Positions 30,942-39,879 are shown, numbered from the stretch's first letter. The stretch is DNA of 40,223 nt from an uncultured Sutterella sp. (GCA_900754475.1 CAAECY010000066.1:1-40223), one strand, 5' to 3'. Program-made: numbers and translations. The notes: generated by a model not told the origin, from the sequence alone.

Positions 30942-33900
30942 TTACCCGCCCGCGCCCGACGTTGCGGCCTCGCCCGCCGCTCGATCGCCCGAGGCCGATT
31001 CGGCAATCCGCACGGCCTCGTCCAGGTCGACGCTCACGACGCGACTCACCCCGGGTTCGCGCATCGTGACGCCGATCAGGGCCTTCGTAAATTCCATCGT
31101 CACGCGGTGGTGCGTGATCATGAGAAATTGCGTCGACTCCGACATCTTGAGGCACAGACCCGCCAAGCGCGCCTGGTTCGCTTCGTCAAGGGGCGCATCC
31201 ACTTCGTCAAGAAGACAGAAAGGCGCGGGGTTGAGCTTGAACATCGCAAAAACGAGCGCCGTGGCGGTGAGCGCCTGCTCGCCCCCCGAGAGCGACCGAA
31301 CGGACGCGTTTTTCTTTCCCGGGGGCTGCGCCGTGACGTCGATCCCTGAGGCGAGAATTTCGTCCCCGGTCATCGTGAGTTCGGCGTGACCGCCTCCGAA
31401 AAGCCCCGTGAAGGTCTCTTTGAAGTAAGCGTTCACACGCTCGAAGGTCTCGCGCATGCGGCTTCGGGTGTCGGCGTCGATCGTGCGGATGGCGGATTCG
31501 AGCGTGTTCGCAGCCGTCCGAAGGTCTTCGATCTGAAGGCACGTTGCCTCGAAGACCTTTTCCGCTTCTTCAAGTTGCAGGAGCGCCGCGTGGTTGACGG
31601 GCCCGAGCGCGGCGATTTCTCCCGCCAAGCGGGAGACTTCGTTACGGACGGTGCCGATCTTGACGCCGCGCGTTTGCGCGACCACCGACATGCGCGTCCA
31701 GTCGGCGCCCACTTCGTCCATGCGCTGCGAGTACTGCTCGAGAAGCGTCTTCTTTTCGCCTTCGGCAAGCTTCAGCGTGCCGATCGCTTCGGTGAGCGGC
31801 AGCATCGCCCCCTGCAATTCGCGACTCACGGCTTCGTTCGCGGAAAGGGTCGCGCGCGCGATCTCCAAGGCGTTCCGCGCTTCGGCGGTGGTGCGGCGCA
31901 GGCGCTCGAGGTCTTCGACGAGCGCGCGCGTTCCGGCATCGAGCTCTTCGCGGTCCGTCTCGTCGATCGTGCGGCGGGCGGCCTCGACGCGCTGCCGTTC
32001 GCGCTCGATGTCGTCCGTCAGGTCTTCAATCGTGCGCGTGCGCGCGAGGTCCGCCTCCCGGAGTTGCTTCGCTTTGAGGCCGAGAATCGACACGCGTTCG
32101 CGTGCGTCCGCCGCTTCGCGCGCAAGTCGCACGGAATTCGCGCGGGCGGCGGTTTCGCGGGCGGCGGCCGACGCGTCCGCGCGTTCGGCGGTTTCAAGCG
32201 CCTCCGCACCCGCTTCGAGCCGCTCCAGAATCGATTCGATTTCGAGCGTGCGCTCCGCGCGTTCGGCTTCAAGTTCTTCGCTGCTGCGACGCAAATCCTC
32301 GTCGCGACGACGCCAGGCGGCTGCGGCCGCTTCGCGGTCCTTGAGTTCGAGCTTCAGGGCGGAAAGCGTCCGTTCGGCGTCGGACGCTGCGCGACGCGCG
32401 TCATCGACCGCGCGCTTTGCGTCCGTCGCGCGGGCCGCGGCCTTTTGGCGGCGGTCGTCCGCACGACCGAGCTCGACCTCGGCCGCTTCGATGTCGTCCG
32501 TGAGGCGCCGGATTTCCTGGGCGCGCGCGAGGAGCGAATTTTCGGGAGCGTCCGACGCGAAAAACGTGATGCTCGCCCGCCCGACGATGTCGCCCTTGGG
32601 GGTGACAAGCGTGACGCCTTCGGGGATCGATTCCCGAACGCGCATCGCTTCCGCAAGCGACTCCACGAGCCCGACGCCCGCGCACCAGTCCCGCACGGCG
32701 GCCGCAACGGCCGGGTGCGCGCTTGTGACGACGTCCGACAAGGGACGCAGCGCGCACTTTTCGCCGAGCTTCAGCAACGCTTCGGAAAGCGCCCCGCCGG
32801 ATACCTCCGACGCGGATTCGCCCGGCACGGGAGCCGCAAAACTCAAAAGCGCGGGCGGGCGTTCGCGTTCAAACCCGGAGGCGGCGCGCAAGTCCCTGAG
32901 GAGCAGCGCGCGCACGCGCGCTCCCAACACGGCCTCCAACGCCGTGAGGGCGCCTTCTTCGACGAGGGCTTCCTCCAAAAAGGCGGGAATCCCCGTGAGA
33001 CCGCGCGCTTCGAGCCACTCGGAAAAGGCGGCCTGCTGTTCGGCCCCGGCCTGCACTTCCTGCAGGGCTGCCAAGCGCGACCCCTTGGCTTTGAGGTCAC
33101 CGAGAAGCGCGAAATAGGCCTTGTCCGCTTCGTCCGCGAGGCTTCGGGTTTCTTCCAGAAGCGTTTCCGCGGCTTCGAGCCGTTCGGCGCACTCTTCCGC
33201 GGCGGCTTCCGCTTCGTCGACCTCGTCTTTGAGGCGCGCCGTTTCCTTTTCGTCGGGGCGCGACGCTTCGGCGGCCGCGCGGTCCGCTTCGGTTTTCGAG
33301 CGGTTGCGTTCGATTTCGGCAAGGCGATTGCGTTCGTGCCCGAGGGCGGCTTCGTCGACCGACGTGCGGCGGCGAAGGGCTTCAAGCGTTTCGCGCGTTT
33401 GGCGCCGCCCCGTTTCGGCCGCTTCGAGTTCGATTTCGGCCGCTTCGAGGCGCTCGGCGGCTTCGGCTTCGAGGGCGTCCGCTTCGTCGCAGGCGTCCGT
33501 CAGCACCGCACGGCTTTCGCGGTCGGCGGCAAGCTGCTCGTTTTCGGAGGCCAAGCGCGCTTTCTTCGCTTCGAGCGTCGCGGTTGCGGCCGCAAGATGG
33601 CGCTCCGCTTCGGCGCGGCGTTCCATGGTGCGTTTCGCTTCCCCTTCGAGGCGCGCGAGCTCGCGCTCGACGCGACGCTCGTCGGCTTCGGCCGCCGCAA
33701 GCGCGTGTTCGGCTGCGGTGGCGCGCTCCGCAAGACCCGCGTGCTGCGCCGTGCTTTCGTCGTACGCGGCGCGCTTTTCCTGCAACGCCGCTACGGTCGC
33801 CAAGCCTTCGGTACGCACGCGCTCCAATTCGTTTTTCGCGTCTTCGTACTGAAGGAAGTACAGAAGCCCCTCGGACTCGGTGCGCCGGTCGGTGAGTTCC

Positions 33901-34556
33901 TTCCAGCGCGCGGCGCGCCCCGCATCTTCCTTGAGGCGCGCGATTTCTTCGCCGCGCACGGTCTGAAGGTCTTCGGCGCGTTCAATGTTTTCCAAGGTGG
34001 AGCGCAGGAGCGACTCCGTTTCGCGACGCCTTTCTTTATAAAGCGACACCCCCGCCGCTTCTTCGAGGTAGACGCGCAGCTCCTCGGGCTTTGCGCGGAT
34101 GAAGTTCGAAATCATCCCCTGGGAGATGATCGCGTAGCTTTTGGGACCGAGCCCCGTCCCGAGGAAGATCTCCTGCACGTCGCGGCGGCGCACCTGCTGG
34201 TGGTTGATGAAGTAGCCCGATTCGCCTTCGGCGGTGACGACGCGCTTGATTGAGAGTTCCGCGTACGCGCCCCAGGGCCCCTTCACGCGGCCGTCGTCGT
34301 TTTCCAGGACGAGTTCGACGCTCGCACGCCCCATCGGGGCGCGGCCCGACGAACCCGCAAAAATGAGGTCCGTCATCCCGAGACCGCGCAGCTCGCTCGC
34401 ACGCCCTTCGCCGAGCACCCAACGCACGGCGTCGATCACGTTCGACTTCCCGCAACCGTTCGGACCCACCACCCCGACGAAGGGGTCGTTGAGTTCGATC
34501 AACGTCGGATCGGCAAAGCTTTTGAAGCCCGAGAGCTTGATCTGGCGAAGACGCAC
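30942..34556 (-). CDS. smc: Chromosome segregation protein SMC
   Basis: This 1204-residue ATPase compacts and segregates the chromosome with ScpA/ScpB. The N-terminal head has Walker A GPNGCGKS (31-38). Two long coiled-coil arms rich in Ala, Glu and Arg (about 170-500 and 670-1030) flank a hinge near 500-650. The C-terminal head has the signature LSGGEQALTATA (about 1089) and Walker B FCLLDEVDAPLD (about 1113). The start is GTG at 34556 with AAGGA 10 nt upstream, giving the canonical MRLRQIKLSGFKSF. The leader contains a terminator-like hairpin with a strong ribosome-binding sequence. ScpA/B genes are not in the window. Confidence 0.97.
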   Translation of the reverse strand: MRLRQIKLSGFKSFADPTLIELNDPFVGVVGPNGCGKSNVIDAVRWVLGEGRASELRGLGMTDLIFAGSSGRAPMGRASVELVLENDDGRVKGPWGAYAELSIKRVVTAEGESGYFINHQQVRRRDVQEIFLGTGLGPKSYAIISQGMISNFIRAKPEELRVYLEEAAGVSLYKERRRETESLLRSTLENIERAEDLQTVRGEEIARLKEDAGRAARWKELTDRRTESEGLLYFLQYEDAKNELERVRTEGLATVAALQEKRAAYDESTAQHAGLAERATAAEHALAAAEADERRVERELARLEGEAKRTMERRAEAERHLAAATATLEAKKARLASENEQLAADRESRAVLTDACDEADALEAEAAERLEAAEIELEAAETGRRQTRETLEALRRRTSVDEAALGHERNRLAEIERNRSKTEADRAAAEASRPDEKETARLKDEVDEAEAAAEECAERLEAAETLLEETRSLADEADKAYFALLGDLKAKGSRLAALQEVQAGAEQQAAFSEWLEARGLTGIPAFLEEALVEEGALTALEAVLGARVRALLLRDLRAASGFERERPPALLSFAAPVPGESASEVSGGALSEALLKLGEKCALRPLSDVVTSAHPAVAAAVRDWCAGVGLVESLAEAMRVRESIPEGVTLVTPKGDIVGRASITFFASDAPENSLLARAQEIRRLTDDIEAAEVELGRADDRRQKAAARATDAKRAVDDARRAASDAERTLSALKLELKDREAAAAAWRRRDEDLRRSSEELEAERAERTLEIESILERLEAGAEALETAERADASAAARETAARANSVRLAREAADARERVSILGLKAKQLREADLARTRTIEDLTDDIERERQRVEAARRTIDETDREELDAGTRALVEDLERLRRTTAEARNALEIARATLSANEAVSRELQGAMLPLTEAIGTLKLAEGEKKTLLEQYSQRMDEVGADWTRMSVVAQTRGVKIGTVRNEVSRLAGEIAALGPVNHAALLQLEEAEKVFEATCLQIEDLRTAANTLESAIRTIDADTRSRMRETFERVNAYFKETFTGLFGGGHAELTMTGDEILASGIDVTAQPPGKKNASVRSLSGGEQALTATALVFAMFKLNPAPFCLLDEVDAPLDEANQARLAGLCLKMSESTQFLMITHHRVTMEFTKALIGVTMREPGVSRVVSVDLDEAVRIAESASGDRAAGEAATSGAGG

Positions 34557-34579
34557 GGAGGAAAAGTCCTTGAAAACGT

Positions 34580-34624
34580 TAAAAAAGAAGGGAGGCGGTC
34601 GACAAGACGTCGCGCACCTCCTTT
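34580..34624 (-). terminator. Terminator-like hairpin in the smc leader
   Basis: On the minus strand an imperfect stem (AAAGGAGG-GCGACG / GTCG-GCCTCC-TT) runs into TTTTTT about 25 bp before the smc start codon. It lies between a -10 candidate and the gene, where it could attenuate smc transcription. The 5' arm contains AAAGGAGGTG, a perfect ribosome-binding sequence. Confidence 0.6.
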
Positions 34625-34637
34625 GAGAACGGGCGAC

Positions 34638-34643
34638 ATTGTA
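34638..34643 (-). promoter_or_regulatory. Candidate -10 of smc
   Basis: The minus strand reads GGCTACAATG with TACAAT as the -10. The start site would be near 34631, leaving a leader of about 75 nt that contains the hairpin. The -35 is poor. Confidence 0.4.
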
Positions 34644-34724
34644 GCCGTTCGTCGAAAGAACGTCGGGGGTGCCGGGCGGGCGCGTCCTTCGGGCGTCCCC
34701 GACGGTTTTCCATAACTACGAGCC

Positions 34725-34780
34725 GAAAAAGCCGAAAAGCCGCGCATCCCAAGCGCTGCTTGGGTTGCACGGCTTTTCGG
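34725..34780 (-). terminator. Terminator of the siderophore uptake operon
   Basis: On the minus strand a long stem (CCGAAAAGCCG / CGGCTTTTCGG, with an inner CCCAAGC / GCTTGGG) is followed by CTTTTTCGG. It starts 70 bp after the last gene of the operon. Confidence 0.88.
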
Positions 34781-34849
34781 GCCTCCGGAATTCCCGAAAG
34801 TCGGTCGTCCGAGAGCGGGCGATCGACCACGGGAATCCGAGACGCGTCG

Positions 34850-35806
34850 TTACTTGAGACCGACCGACTTTTCGATGTCGGCGAGCATGAGGTTCATCGC
34901 CGTCGGGCCGCCTTCGCCGAGGTACCAGGCGGCGTGCGAGAGCTCGGTCGCGCGTCCGGCCTTCACCGCAGGGAGCGCGTCCCACTCGGCACCGAAGATC
35001 GCGCGGTAGTCGGTCGCGGGCGTGCGACCGACCGCGATGTCCTTGTTGAGAACGAAGACGTACTCGGGGTTGAGGCGCTTGAGGTCTTCGAGCGTCTTGC
35101 GGTTCGCCTTCGCGATCGCTTCCGCGTCGGGCTTCGGGCCGCCCTTCTTGGGGCCCGCACTCTTGCGGGGCGGAACGACGTTCGCAAAGCCCATTTCGAC
35201 CGAAATCATCGAGCAGCGGCCCTGCGGCGCGAGCATCCCGATGCGGCCTTCGTTCACCATGAGGACGGCGGCGCTCTTTCCGGCCGCGCGTTCGCGAATG
35301 GCGGCAACGCGCTTCTTCGCTTCGTCGATCAGGGCGTTCGCCGCATCGGCCTTCCCGAAGAGGCTCGCGACCGTGAGGAGGTTCGTGCCGTAGCTCGCAA
35401 GCGCCCCGTTTTGCTGATCGGGCGTGATGAGAAGCACGGGCGCGACCGCCGCGATTTCCTTTTCACGACGCGCGAGGCGCCCGGTGATGACGATGAGGTC
35501 GGGCTTCAAGAGGGCGATCTCTTCGAGGTTCGCGTCCTTGAGGCCGCCCGTCACGGGAAGACCCGCGGGCAAGGGAGCAAGGAACGGCACGCTCGTGAGC
35601 GCAGCCGCACCCACGATACGGTTCTCCACACCCCAAAGGCGCATCATGTCAAGCGTTGCGTAGTCGATGCAGACGACGCGCTTCGGGTCCTGCGGGACGG
35701 CGGCGGCGACGGCCGCGGCCGACGCGGTGCGCGCAAAGGGAAGCGTCGCGAGGAATGCGGCGGCGGAGGTCGCTCCGAGGAGCGTACGACGGGAAAGGGA
35801 CAGCAT
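34850..35806 (-). CDS. Ferric-siderophore ABC transporter substrate-binding protein, divergent paralogue with Tat-type signal
   Basis: This 318-residue periplasmic protein belongs to the FecB/CeuE/YclQ (class III, helical backbone) family. The first 30 residues (SRRTLLGATSAAAFLATLPF) are a twin-arginine-type signal peptide with no lipobox. KRVVCIDYATLDMMRLWGVE, LKDANLEEIALLKPDLIVITG and AAWYLGEGGPTAMNLMLADIE match the family. At the site where the upstream paralogue has NANHGNESSFELL (His of the CeuE iron-siderophore site), this protein has a Lys/Pro/Gly-rich segment (RKSAGPKKGGPKP) and no His, so its ligand may differ. The ATG overlaps the stop of the upstream paralogue gene by one base (TAATG), indicating translational coupling. 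It is the last gene of the operon. Confidence 0.88.
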   Translation of the reverse strand: MLSLSRRTLLGATSAAAFLATLPFARTASAAAVAAAVPQDPKRVVCIDYATLDMMRLWGVENRIVGAAALTSVPFLAPLPAGLPVTGGLKDANLEEIALLKPDLIVITGRLARREKEIAAVAPVLLITPDQQNGALASYGTNLLTVASLFGKADAANALIDEAKKRVAAIRERAAGKSAAVLMVNEGRIGMLAPQGRCSMISVEMGFANVVPPRKSAGPKKGGPKPDAEAIAKANRKTLEDLKRLNPEYVFVLNKDIAVGRTPATDYRAIFGAEWDALPAVKAGRATELSHAAWYLGEGGPTAMNLMLADIEKSVGLK

Positions 35807-36774
35807 TACTTCGCCTCCTTCGCAATGCCGAGCGCGCGCTCGACGTCGGTGAACATGATTTCCATTGCGGTGATGCCGCCTTCGGCGAGGTACCAGGCCG
35901 AGGGCGTGAGGTAGGCGATGTGGTTTTCTTCCTTCGCCTTCATGCGGTTCACCATGTCGTTGTTGAGCACGTCGGCCGCGAGCTTCGCGCCCGGACGACC
36001 GATCGCGGAGTCGCGGTCGAGCACGAAGAAGAAGTCGGGGTTGAGCTTCAGAAGAAGTTCGAATGACGATTCGTTCCCGTGGTTGGCGTTCGCCTTTTCG
36101 GCGACGTTCGTGAAGCCGAATTCGTTCCCGATGAGGGAGCAGCGGGCGGAATTCCCGAGAAGGTTCACGTGGCTCGCCGTCACGAGACCCACAAGGGCGG
36201 TCTTCCCTTCCGCGTGCTTCTTGATCGCTTCGGCGCGGGCCTTGAAGTTTTCATAGGTCGCCTGGGCGTCGGCTTCGCGGCCGAAGAGCTTCGCGACGTT
36301 CGTCAGGTTGCGGCGGAAGCTCTCAAGCGTGCCCGCCGCGCGGTCCGTCGTCATATAGACCACGGGAGCGATGCGGGAGAGTTCGTCGTACTTCTTCACG
36401 AGGCGGCCGCTGATGAAGATCACGTCGGGTTCGCTCGCCATGAGCGCTTCCATGTTGACTTCCTTCAGGGTGCCGACGTCGGCGATGCCGTTCTTCGGAT
36501 CGAAGTACTTGGCGAGGAACGGAATCGAGGTCGTCTTCGGGAGCGAAACGATGCGGTCGCCCAAATTCCAGTTGTCGAGCATGTCGAGAACCGCCGCGTC
36601 AAGCACGGCGATGCGCTTCGGGTCGGCGGGGACCTGAACGGTTTTGGGCTTCATGCGGCCGTCGAGCGTATCGAGCGTCACCATGTCGGCGGCGTGCGCG
36701 GAAAGAGCGGGAAGCGCCAGAGCGGCGGAAAAGCACAGGGCGGCGGCGCCGCGGAGAAGAGAACGTCGGAACAT
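35806..36774 (-). CDS. Ferric-siderophore ABC transporter substrate-binding protein (CeuE/YclQ-like)
   Basis: This 322-residue periplasmic binding protein has a signal peptide MFRRSLLRGAAALCFSAALA ending ahead of AHAADMV. The family segments are VPADPKRIAVLDAAVLDMLD, LKEVNMEALMASEPDVIFIS and SAWYLAEGGITAMEIMFTDVE. The histidine in NANHGNESSFELLLKLNPD and the tyrosine in SAWYL lie where CeuE-type proteins use His and Tyr to bind the iron of a ferric catecholate, so a tetradentate catecholate or hydrolysis product is a plausible ligand (inference). The ATG at 36774 was chosen because the signal peptide starts there. It is translationally coupled to the second binding-protein gene downstream. 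Confidence 0.9.
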   Translation of the reverse strand: MFRRSLLRGAAALCFSAALALPALSAHAADMVTLDTLDGRMKPKTVQVPADPKRIAVLDAAVLDMLDNWNLGDRIVSLPKTTSIPFLAKYFDPKNGIADVGTLKEVNMEALMASEPDVIFISGRLVKKYDELSRIAPVVYMTTDRAAGTLESFRRNLTNVAKLFGREADAQATYENFKARAEAIKKHAEGKTALVGLVTASHVNLLGNSARCSLIGNEFGFTNVAEKANANHGNESSFELLLKLNPDFFFVLDRDSAIGRPGAKLAADVLNNDMVNRMKAKEENHIAYLTPSAWYLAEGGITAMEIMFTDVERALGIAKEAK

Positions 36775-36835
36775 CGTGAGTTTCCTCAGGGAGTGTCGTG
36801 AGTCGTGAGTAAATCGGTTGGAGATCGGTCGATCG

Positions 36836-37591
36836 TCAGTGGAAGATCGCGAGCGGGCGCCCTTCGATGCGGTGGATTTCGAAAGGCACGCCGTAAATCG
36901 TTTCAAGCGTTTCGCTCGTCATCACTTCGTCGACCGTGCCGAAAGCGGCCACGCGCCCGTCCTTGAAGGCGCAGATGTAGTCGGAGTGGAAGGCGGCGAG
37001 GTTGATTTCGTGCAGAACCAGGATGACGGTCTTGCCGAGCTCGTCGCACAGGCGCCGCACGAGCTTCATCATCTGGGTCGCGTGGTAGATGTCGAGGTTG
37101 TTGGTCGGCTCGTCAAGGAGCACGTACTCCGTATCCTGCGCGAGCACCATGGCGATGAAAGCGCGCTGGCGCTGCCCGCCCGACATTTCGTCGATGAAGC
37201 GTTCGGCAAAGGGTTCGAGCTCCATGTAGCGGATCGCCTCGTCGACCTTTTCCCAGTCTTCGGCCGTCAAGTGCGTGCCGCTGTGGGGGAATCGCCCGAA
37301 GGCGACGAGCTCGCGCACGGTGAGTTTCATCGTGACGGCGTAGCTCTGCGTGAGGATTGCAAGGTGCCGTGCGAGGTCGCGGCTTTCCCACGTGGAGACG
37401 TCGCGGCCCTTGAATTCGATGTCGCCCGACGACCGGGCGACGAGTCGGGCGATCATGCCGAGGACCGTCGATTTTCCGGCCCCGTTCGGGCCGATCATCG
37501 AGATGACCTTACCGGCGGGCAGCGTCACGGAAACGTCGTCGACGACGGCGCGCTCGTCGTAGCGCTTCTCAAGATTGCGGATGGTGATCAT
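36836..37591 (-). CDS. Ferric-siderophore ABC transporter ATPase (FecE/YclP family)
   Basis: This 251-residue cytoplasmic subunit powers the siderophore permease. It has Walker A GPNGAGKST (about 34-42), Q-loop LTQSYAVTMKLTVRELVAFG, signature MSGGQRQRAF (about 135), Walker B YVLLDEPTNNLD and the switch His in LVLHEINLA. Family and gene order (permease, permease, ATPase, binding protein) match the yclNOPQ/fat type uptake systems. It lies 21 bp after the second permease gene. Confidence 0.94.
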   Translation of the reverse strand: MITIRNLEKRYDERAVVDDVSVTLPAGKVISMIGPNGAGKSTVLGMIARLVARSSGDIEFKGRDVSTWESRDLARHLAILTQSYAVTMKLTVRELVAFGRFPHSGTHLTAEDWEKVDEAIRYMELEPFAERFIDEMSGGQRQRAFIAMVLAQDTEYVLLDEPTNNLDIYHATQMMKLVRRLCDELGKTVILVLHEINLAAFHSDYICAFKDGRVAAFGTVDEVMTSETLETIYGVPFEIHRIEGRPLAIFH

Positions 37592-37612
37592 GTCGAAATT
37601 CCTGTCAACGTA

Positions 37613-38653
37613 TCAACGGGTACGGGTCGTCGTAAGAATGAGGTAGAGGAAGTAAATGCCGCCGCCGATCGTCACGAAAACGCTCACGGGGACGCTGTAG
37701 TTGGCGGCGTGCTCAACGAGGAACTGCCCGGCCGTGAGGATGAACATCCCGACGAAAACGGACCCGGCAATGAGGACGTCGTGGCGGTACGTGCGGAAGA
37801 TCCGGCGCGAGAGGTTCGCGGTGATGAGGCCGAGGAAGGAGAGGGGCCCGACGAGCGCCGTCGCAACCGCGATCGAGAGCGCTACCCCCGTCATGAGGCG
37901 GCGCACCGTGCGCTCGTAGTCGACGCCGAGACTCACGGCGGGATCGCGCCCGAGGGCGATGACGTCGAGAATCGCGAGGTCGCGACGAAGCCAAATCCCG
38001 ATCGCGGCGAGAAGCAGCACGCCCGGCACAAGGACCGACGCATTCACGTTCGTGAAGCTCGCAACGAGGCTCGTCAGCAGCGCGTCGTATTCGTTCGGGT
38101 CCATGATTCGAGTGATCGACGACTGTACGCTCGAAAAGAAGGTCGAAAGGACCGTGCCGATCAGAAGGACGTAGAGGACGTTTCCGCCCGTCTTTTCGAA
38201 AATCGTGTTGTAGACGAAGGTCGCCACGACGCCCATCACCGCGAGGTCGAGGAAGAACGCAAGCTGCGGGTCGGTCGCGAAGGCGCTTCCCGCACCGAGA
38301 AAGAAGAAGACCCCGGTGTGAACGAGCACGTACAGGGAATTCATGCCGAGAAGGCACGGCGTCACGATCGTGTTGCGGATGATCGTCTGGAAGACAAGCG
38401 ACGCCGCCGAAATCGCAAAGGCGGCCGTGAGCATCGCGGCCAGGCGCGGCCAGCGCAGGCTCATCGCGTACTCGAAATACTTCGGGTTCACGAACGCAAA
38501 CTGGTACGCGAGGACCGCAACAAGCGTCGCCGCGGCCAAGGCCGTCATGCCGAGGGCGATGCGGCGCGAGCGCGCGCGGAGGGCGCCTTTGGCGTGAACG
38601 GGTTCGAGGGAACGAACGGGCTCAAGAGTCTGAACGGATTCCATGGCGCTCAT
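37613..38653 (-). CDS. Ferric-siderophore ABC transporter permease (FecCD family), second subunit
   Basis: This 346-residue inner-membrane protein has about nine to ten hydrophobic helices. A cytoplasmic N-terminus of about 35 residues precedes the first helix. Typical FecCD segments are RWPRLAAMLTAAFAISAASLVFQTIIRN and GPLSFLGLITANLSRRIFRTYRHD, the latter contacting the ATPase. The ATG at 38653 overlaps the stop codon of the upstream permease gene by 4 bases (ATGA), a standard coupling signal; a TTG at 38671 is possible but less likely. It forms a heterodimeric channel with the upstream permease. Confidence 0.92.
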   Translation of the reverse strand: MSAMESVQTLEPVRSLEPVHAKGALRARSRRIALGMTALAAATLVAVLAYQFAFVNPKYFEYAMSLRWPRLAAMLTAAFAISAASLVFQTIIRNTIVTPCLLGMNSLYVLVHTGVFFFLGAGSAFATDPQLAFFLDLAVMGVVATFVYNTIFEKTGGNVLYVLLIGTVLSTFFSSVQSSITRIMDPNEYDALLTSLVASFTNVNASVLVPGVLLLAAIGIWLRRDLAILDVIALGRDPAVSLGVDYERTVRRLMTGVALSIAVATALVGPLSFLGLITANLSRRIFRTYRHDVLIAGSVFVGMFILTAGQFLVEHAANYSVPVSVFVTIGGGIYFLYLILTTTRTR

Positions 38654-39693
38654 TGGCGGCAGCCTCCGCAAAGGTTGGGGTTGCGGTCCCGGGTGAGACC
38701 GAAAAGCTTCAAAAGCGCGTCGCGATCGAGCGACCGGCGACCGAATCGCAGGCGGTAGAAGATGAGCCCGATGAAGAGGAGGCTACCCACCGACCCCACG
38801 ATGAGTTCGATCGGAAGTTCGTAGGGCGCGATGATGAGGCGCCCGGCGAGGTCGCACGAGAGAACGAAAAGCGATCCGAACAAAGCCGTGTCGGCGAGCG
38901 TCGCCTTGAGGTTATCTCCCTTGAAGAGGCTCACGACGTTCGGGACGATCAAGCCGATGTAGGAGATCGACCCCACGACCGTCACGATCGCGGCCGTGAT
39001 CATCGCGGCGATACTGAGCCCCAAAAAGAGCACGGTTTCATAGCGAACGCCGAGGTTGCGGGAGAAGTCCTTCCCCATGCCGACGATGTTGAAGTGGCTC
39101 GAAAAGACGAAGGCAAGCGCGATCAACGGGAGCGCCAACCAGACGAGCTCGTAGTTCCCCTTCAAAACAAGCGAGAAGTGCCCGACCATCCAGGTGGAAA
39201 GGGCCTGCGTCATGTCGAAACGGAACGCGATGAAATTCGTGATCCCGCCGATCACGTTCCCGAACATGATCCCGACGAGCGGCACGAGAACGACGTCCTT
39301 CATCGGAAGTCGCATCACGAACCAGACGAACACCCACGTGCCGAGCATGGCGGCCGCGAACGCGAACATCGCGCGACCCCAGATACCGGCGTCCGGCAGG
39401 AAAAGGAGCGCGAGAAGAATCCCGAACTGCGCCGAGGAGATCGTGGCGCCCGTCGTGGGCGACACGAACTTGTTCGCGCAGAGCTGCTGCATGATGAGGC
39501 CCGCAATGCTCATGCCCGCCCCCGTACAGAGAACGGCCAGAAGACGCGGCAGGCGCGAGGTGAGAAGCACGTGAAGCGCTTCGACGTCGCCCGAGAGGAT
39601 CTGCGCGAGCGAAATGTCGGCTGCGCCTACGAAGAGGGAGGCCGCCGAAAGAAGAAGCGTCAGGGCGAGGAGGCAGTAAGTGGATCTCGTCAT
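38650..39693 (-). CDS. Ferric-siderophore ABC transporter permease (FecCD family), first subunit
   Basis: This 347-residue inner-membrane protein has about nine helices. RLPRLLAVLCTGAGMSIAGLIMQQLCANKFVSPTTGA is the FecCD coupling region (positions about 46-82) and GSISYIGLIVPNVV another conserved segment. The C-terminus carries a CGGC pair (LCGGCRQ). The ATG at 39693 was chosen because the first helix begins a few residues later; the open frame to 39795 has no homology. It is the first gene of the operon, with a Fur-type box 123-137 bp upstream. Confidence 0.92.
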   Translation of the reverse strand: MTRSTYCLLALTLLLSAASLFVGAADISLAQILSGDVEALHVLLTSRLPRLLAVLCTGAGMSIAGLIMQQLCANKFVSPTTGATISSAQFGILLALLFLPDAGIWGRAMFAFAAAMLGTWVFVWFVMRLPMKDVVLVPLVGIMFGNVIGGITNFIAFRFDMTQALSTWMVGHFSLVLKGNYELVWLALPLIALAFVFSSHFNIVGMGKDFSRNLGVRYETVLFLGLSIAAMITAAIVTVVGSISYIGLIVPNVVSLFKGDNLKATLADTALFGSLFVLSCDLAGRLIIAPYELPIELIVGSVGSLLFIGLIFYRLRFGRRSLDRDALLKLFGLTRDRNPNLCGGCRQ

Positions 39694-39815
39694 GGTTTCG
39701 TACGGTCGAGGTCGTGCGCGAGGGGAAGCACCCGAGAGCCTTCGAAAACAGGCGAAAAGCGCTCGATGCCGCCCGGCACGGTTGTCGAAGTCCACACTCT
39801 ACAGAAGAATGATTT

Positions 39816-39830
39816 TGAGATTCATTCTCA
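39816..39830. promoter_or_regulatory. Fur box of the siderophore operon
   Basis: TGAGATT-C-ATTCTCA fits the 7-1-7 Fur consensus TGATAAT-N-ATTATCA at 11 of 14 positions. It sits over the expected start site of the leftward promoter, a standard place for Fur repression when iron is sufficient. Confidence 0.75.
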
Positions 39831-39860
39831 TTAGTATTTCGTTACACTTTCTCGATTCAA
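39831..39860 (-). promoter_or_regulatory. Promoter of the siderophore operon
   Basis: On the minus strand there is a -35 TTGAAT (39855-39860), an 18-nt spacer and TACTAA (39831-39836). The -10 agrees only partly, but position relative to the Fur box is right. Confidence 0.5.
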
Positions 39861-39862
39861 AT

Positions 39863-39879
39863 TAACAATGGCCTTGTTA
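39863..39879. repeat. Inverted repeat upstream of the siderophore promoter
   Basis: The arms TAACAA and TTGTTA are separated by TGGCC, immediately upstream of the -35. It could be an activator site. Confidence 0.4.

Noticed and set aside
31386..34253. A 955-codon frame rich in Phe, Gly and Arg opposite smc
   Set aside because: It is the complement of coiled-coil codons, which gives long, low-complexity antisense frames.
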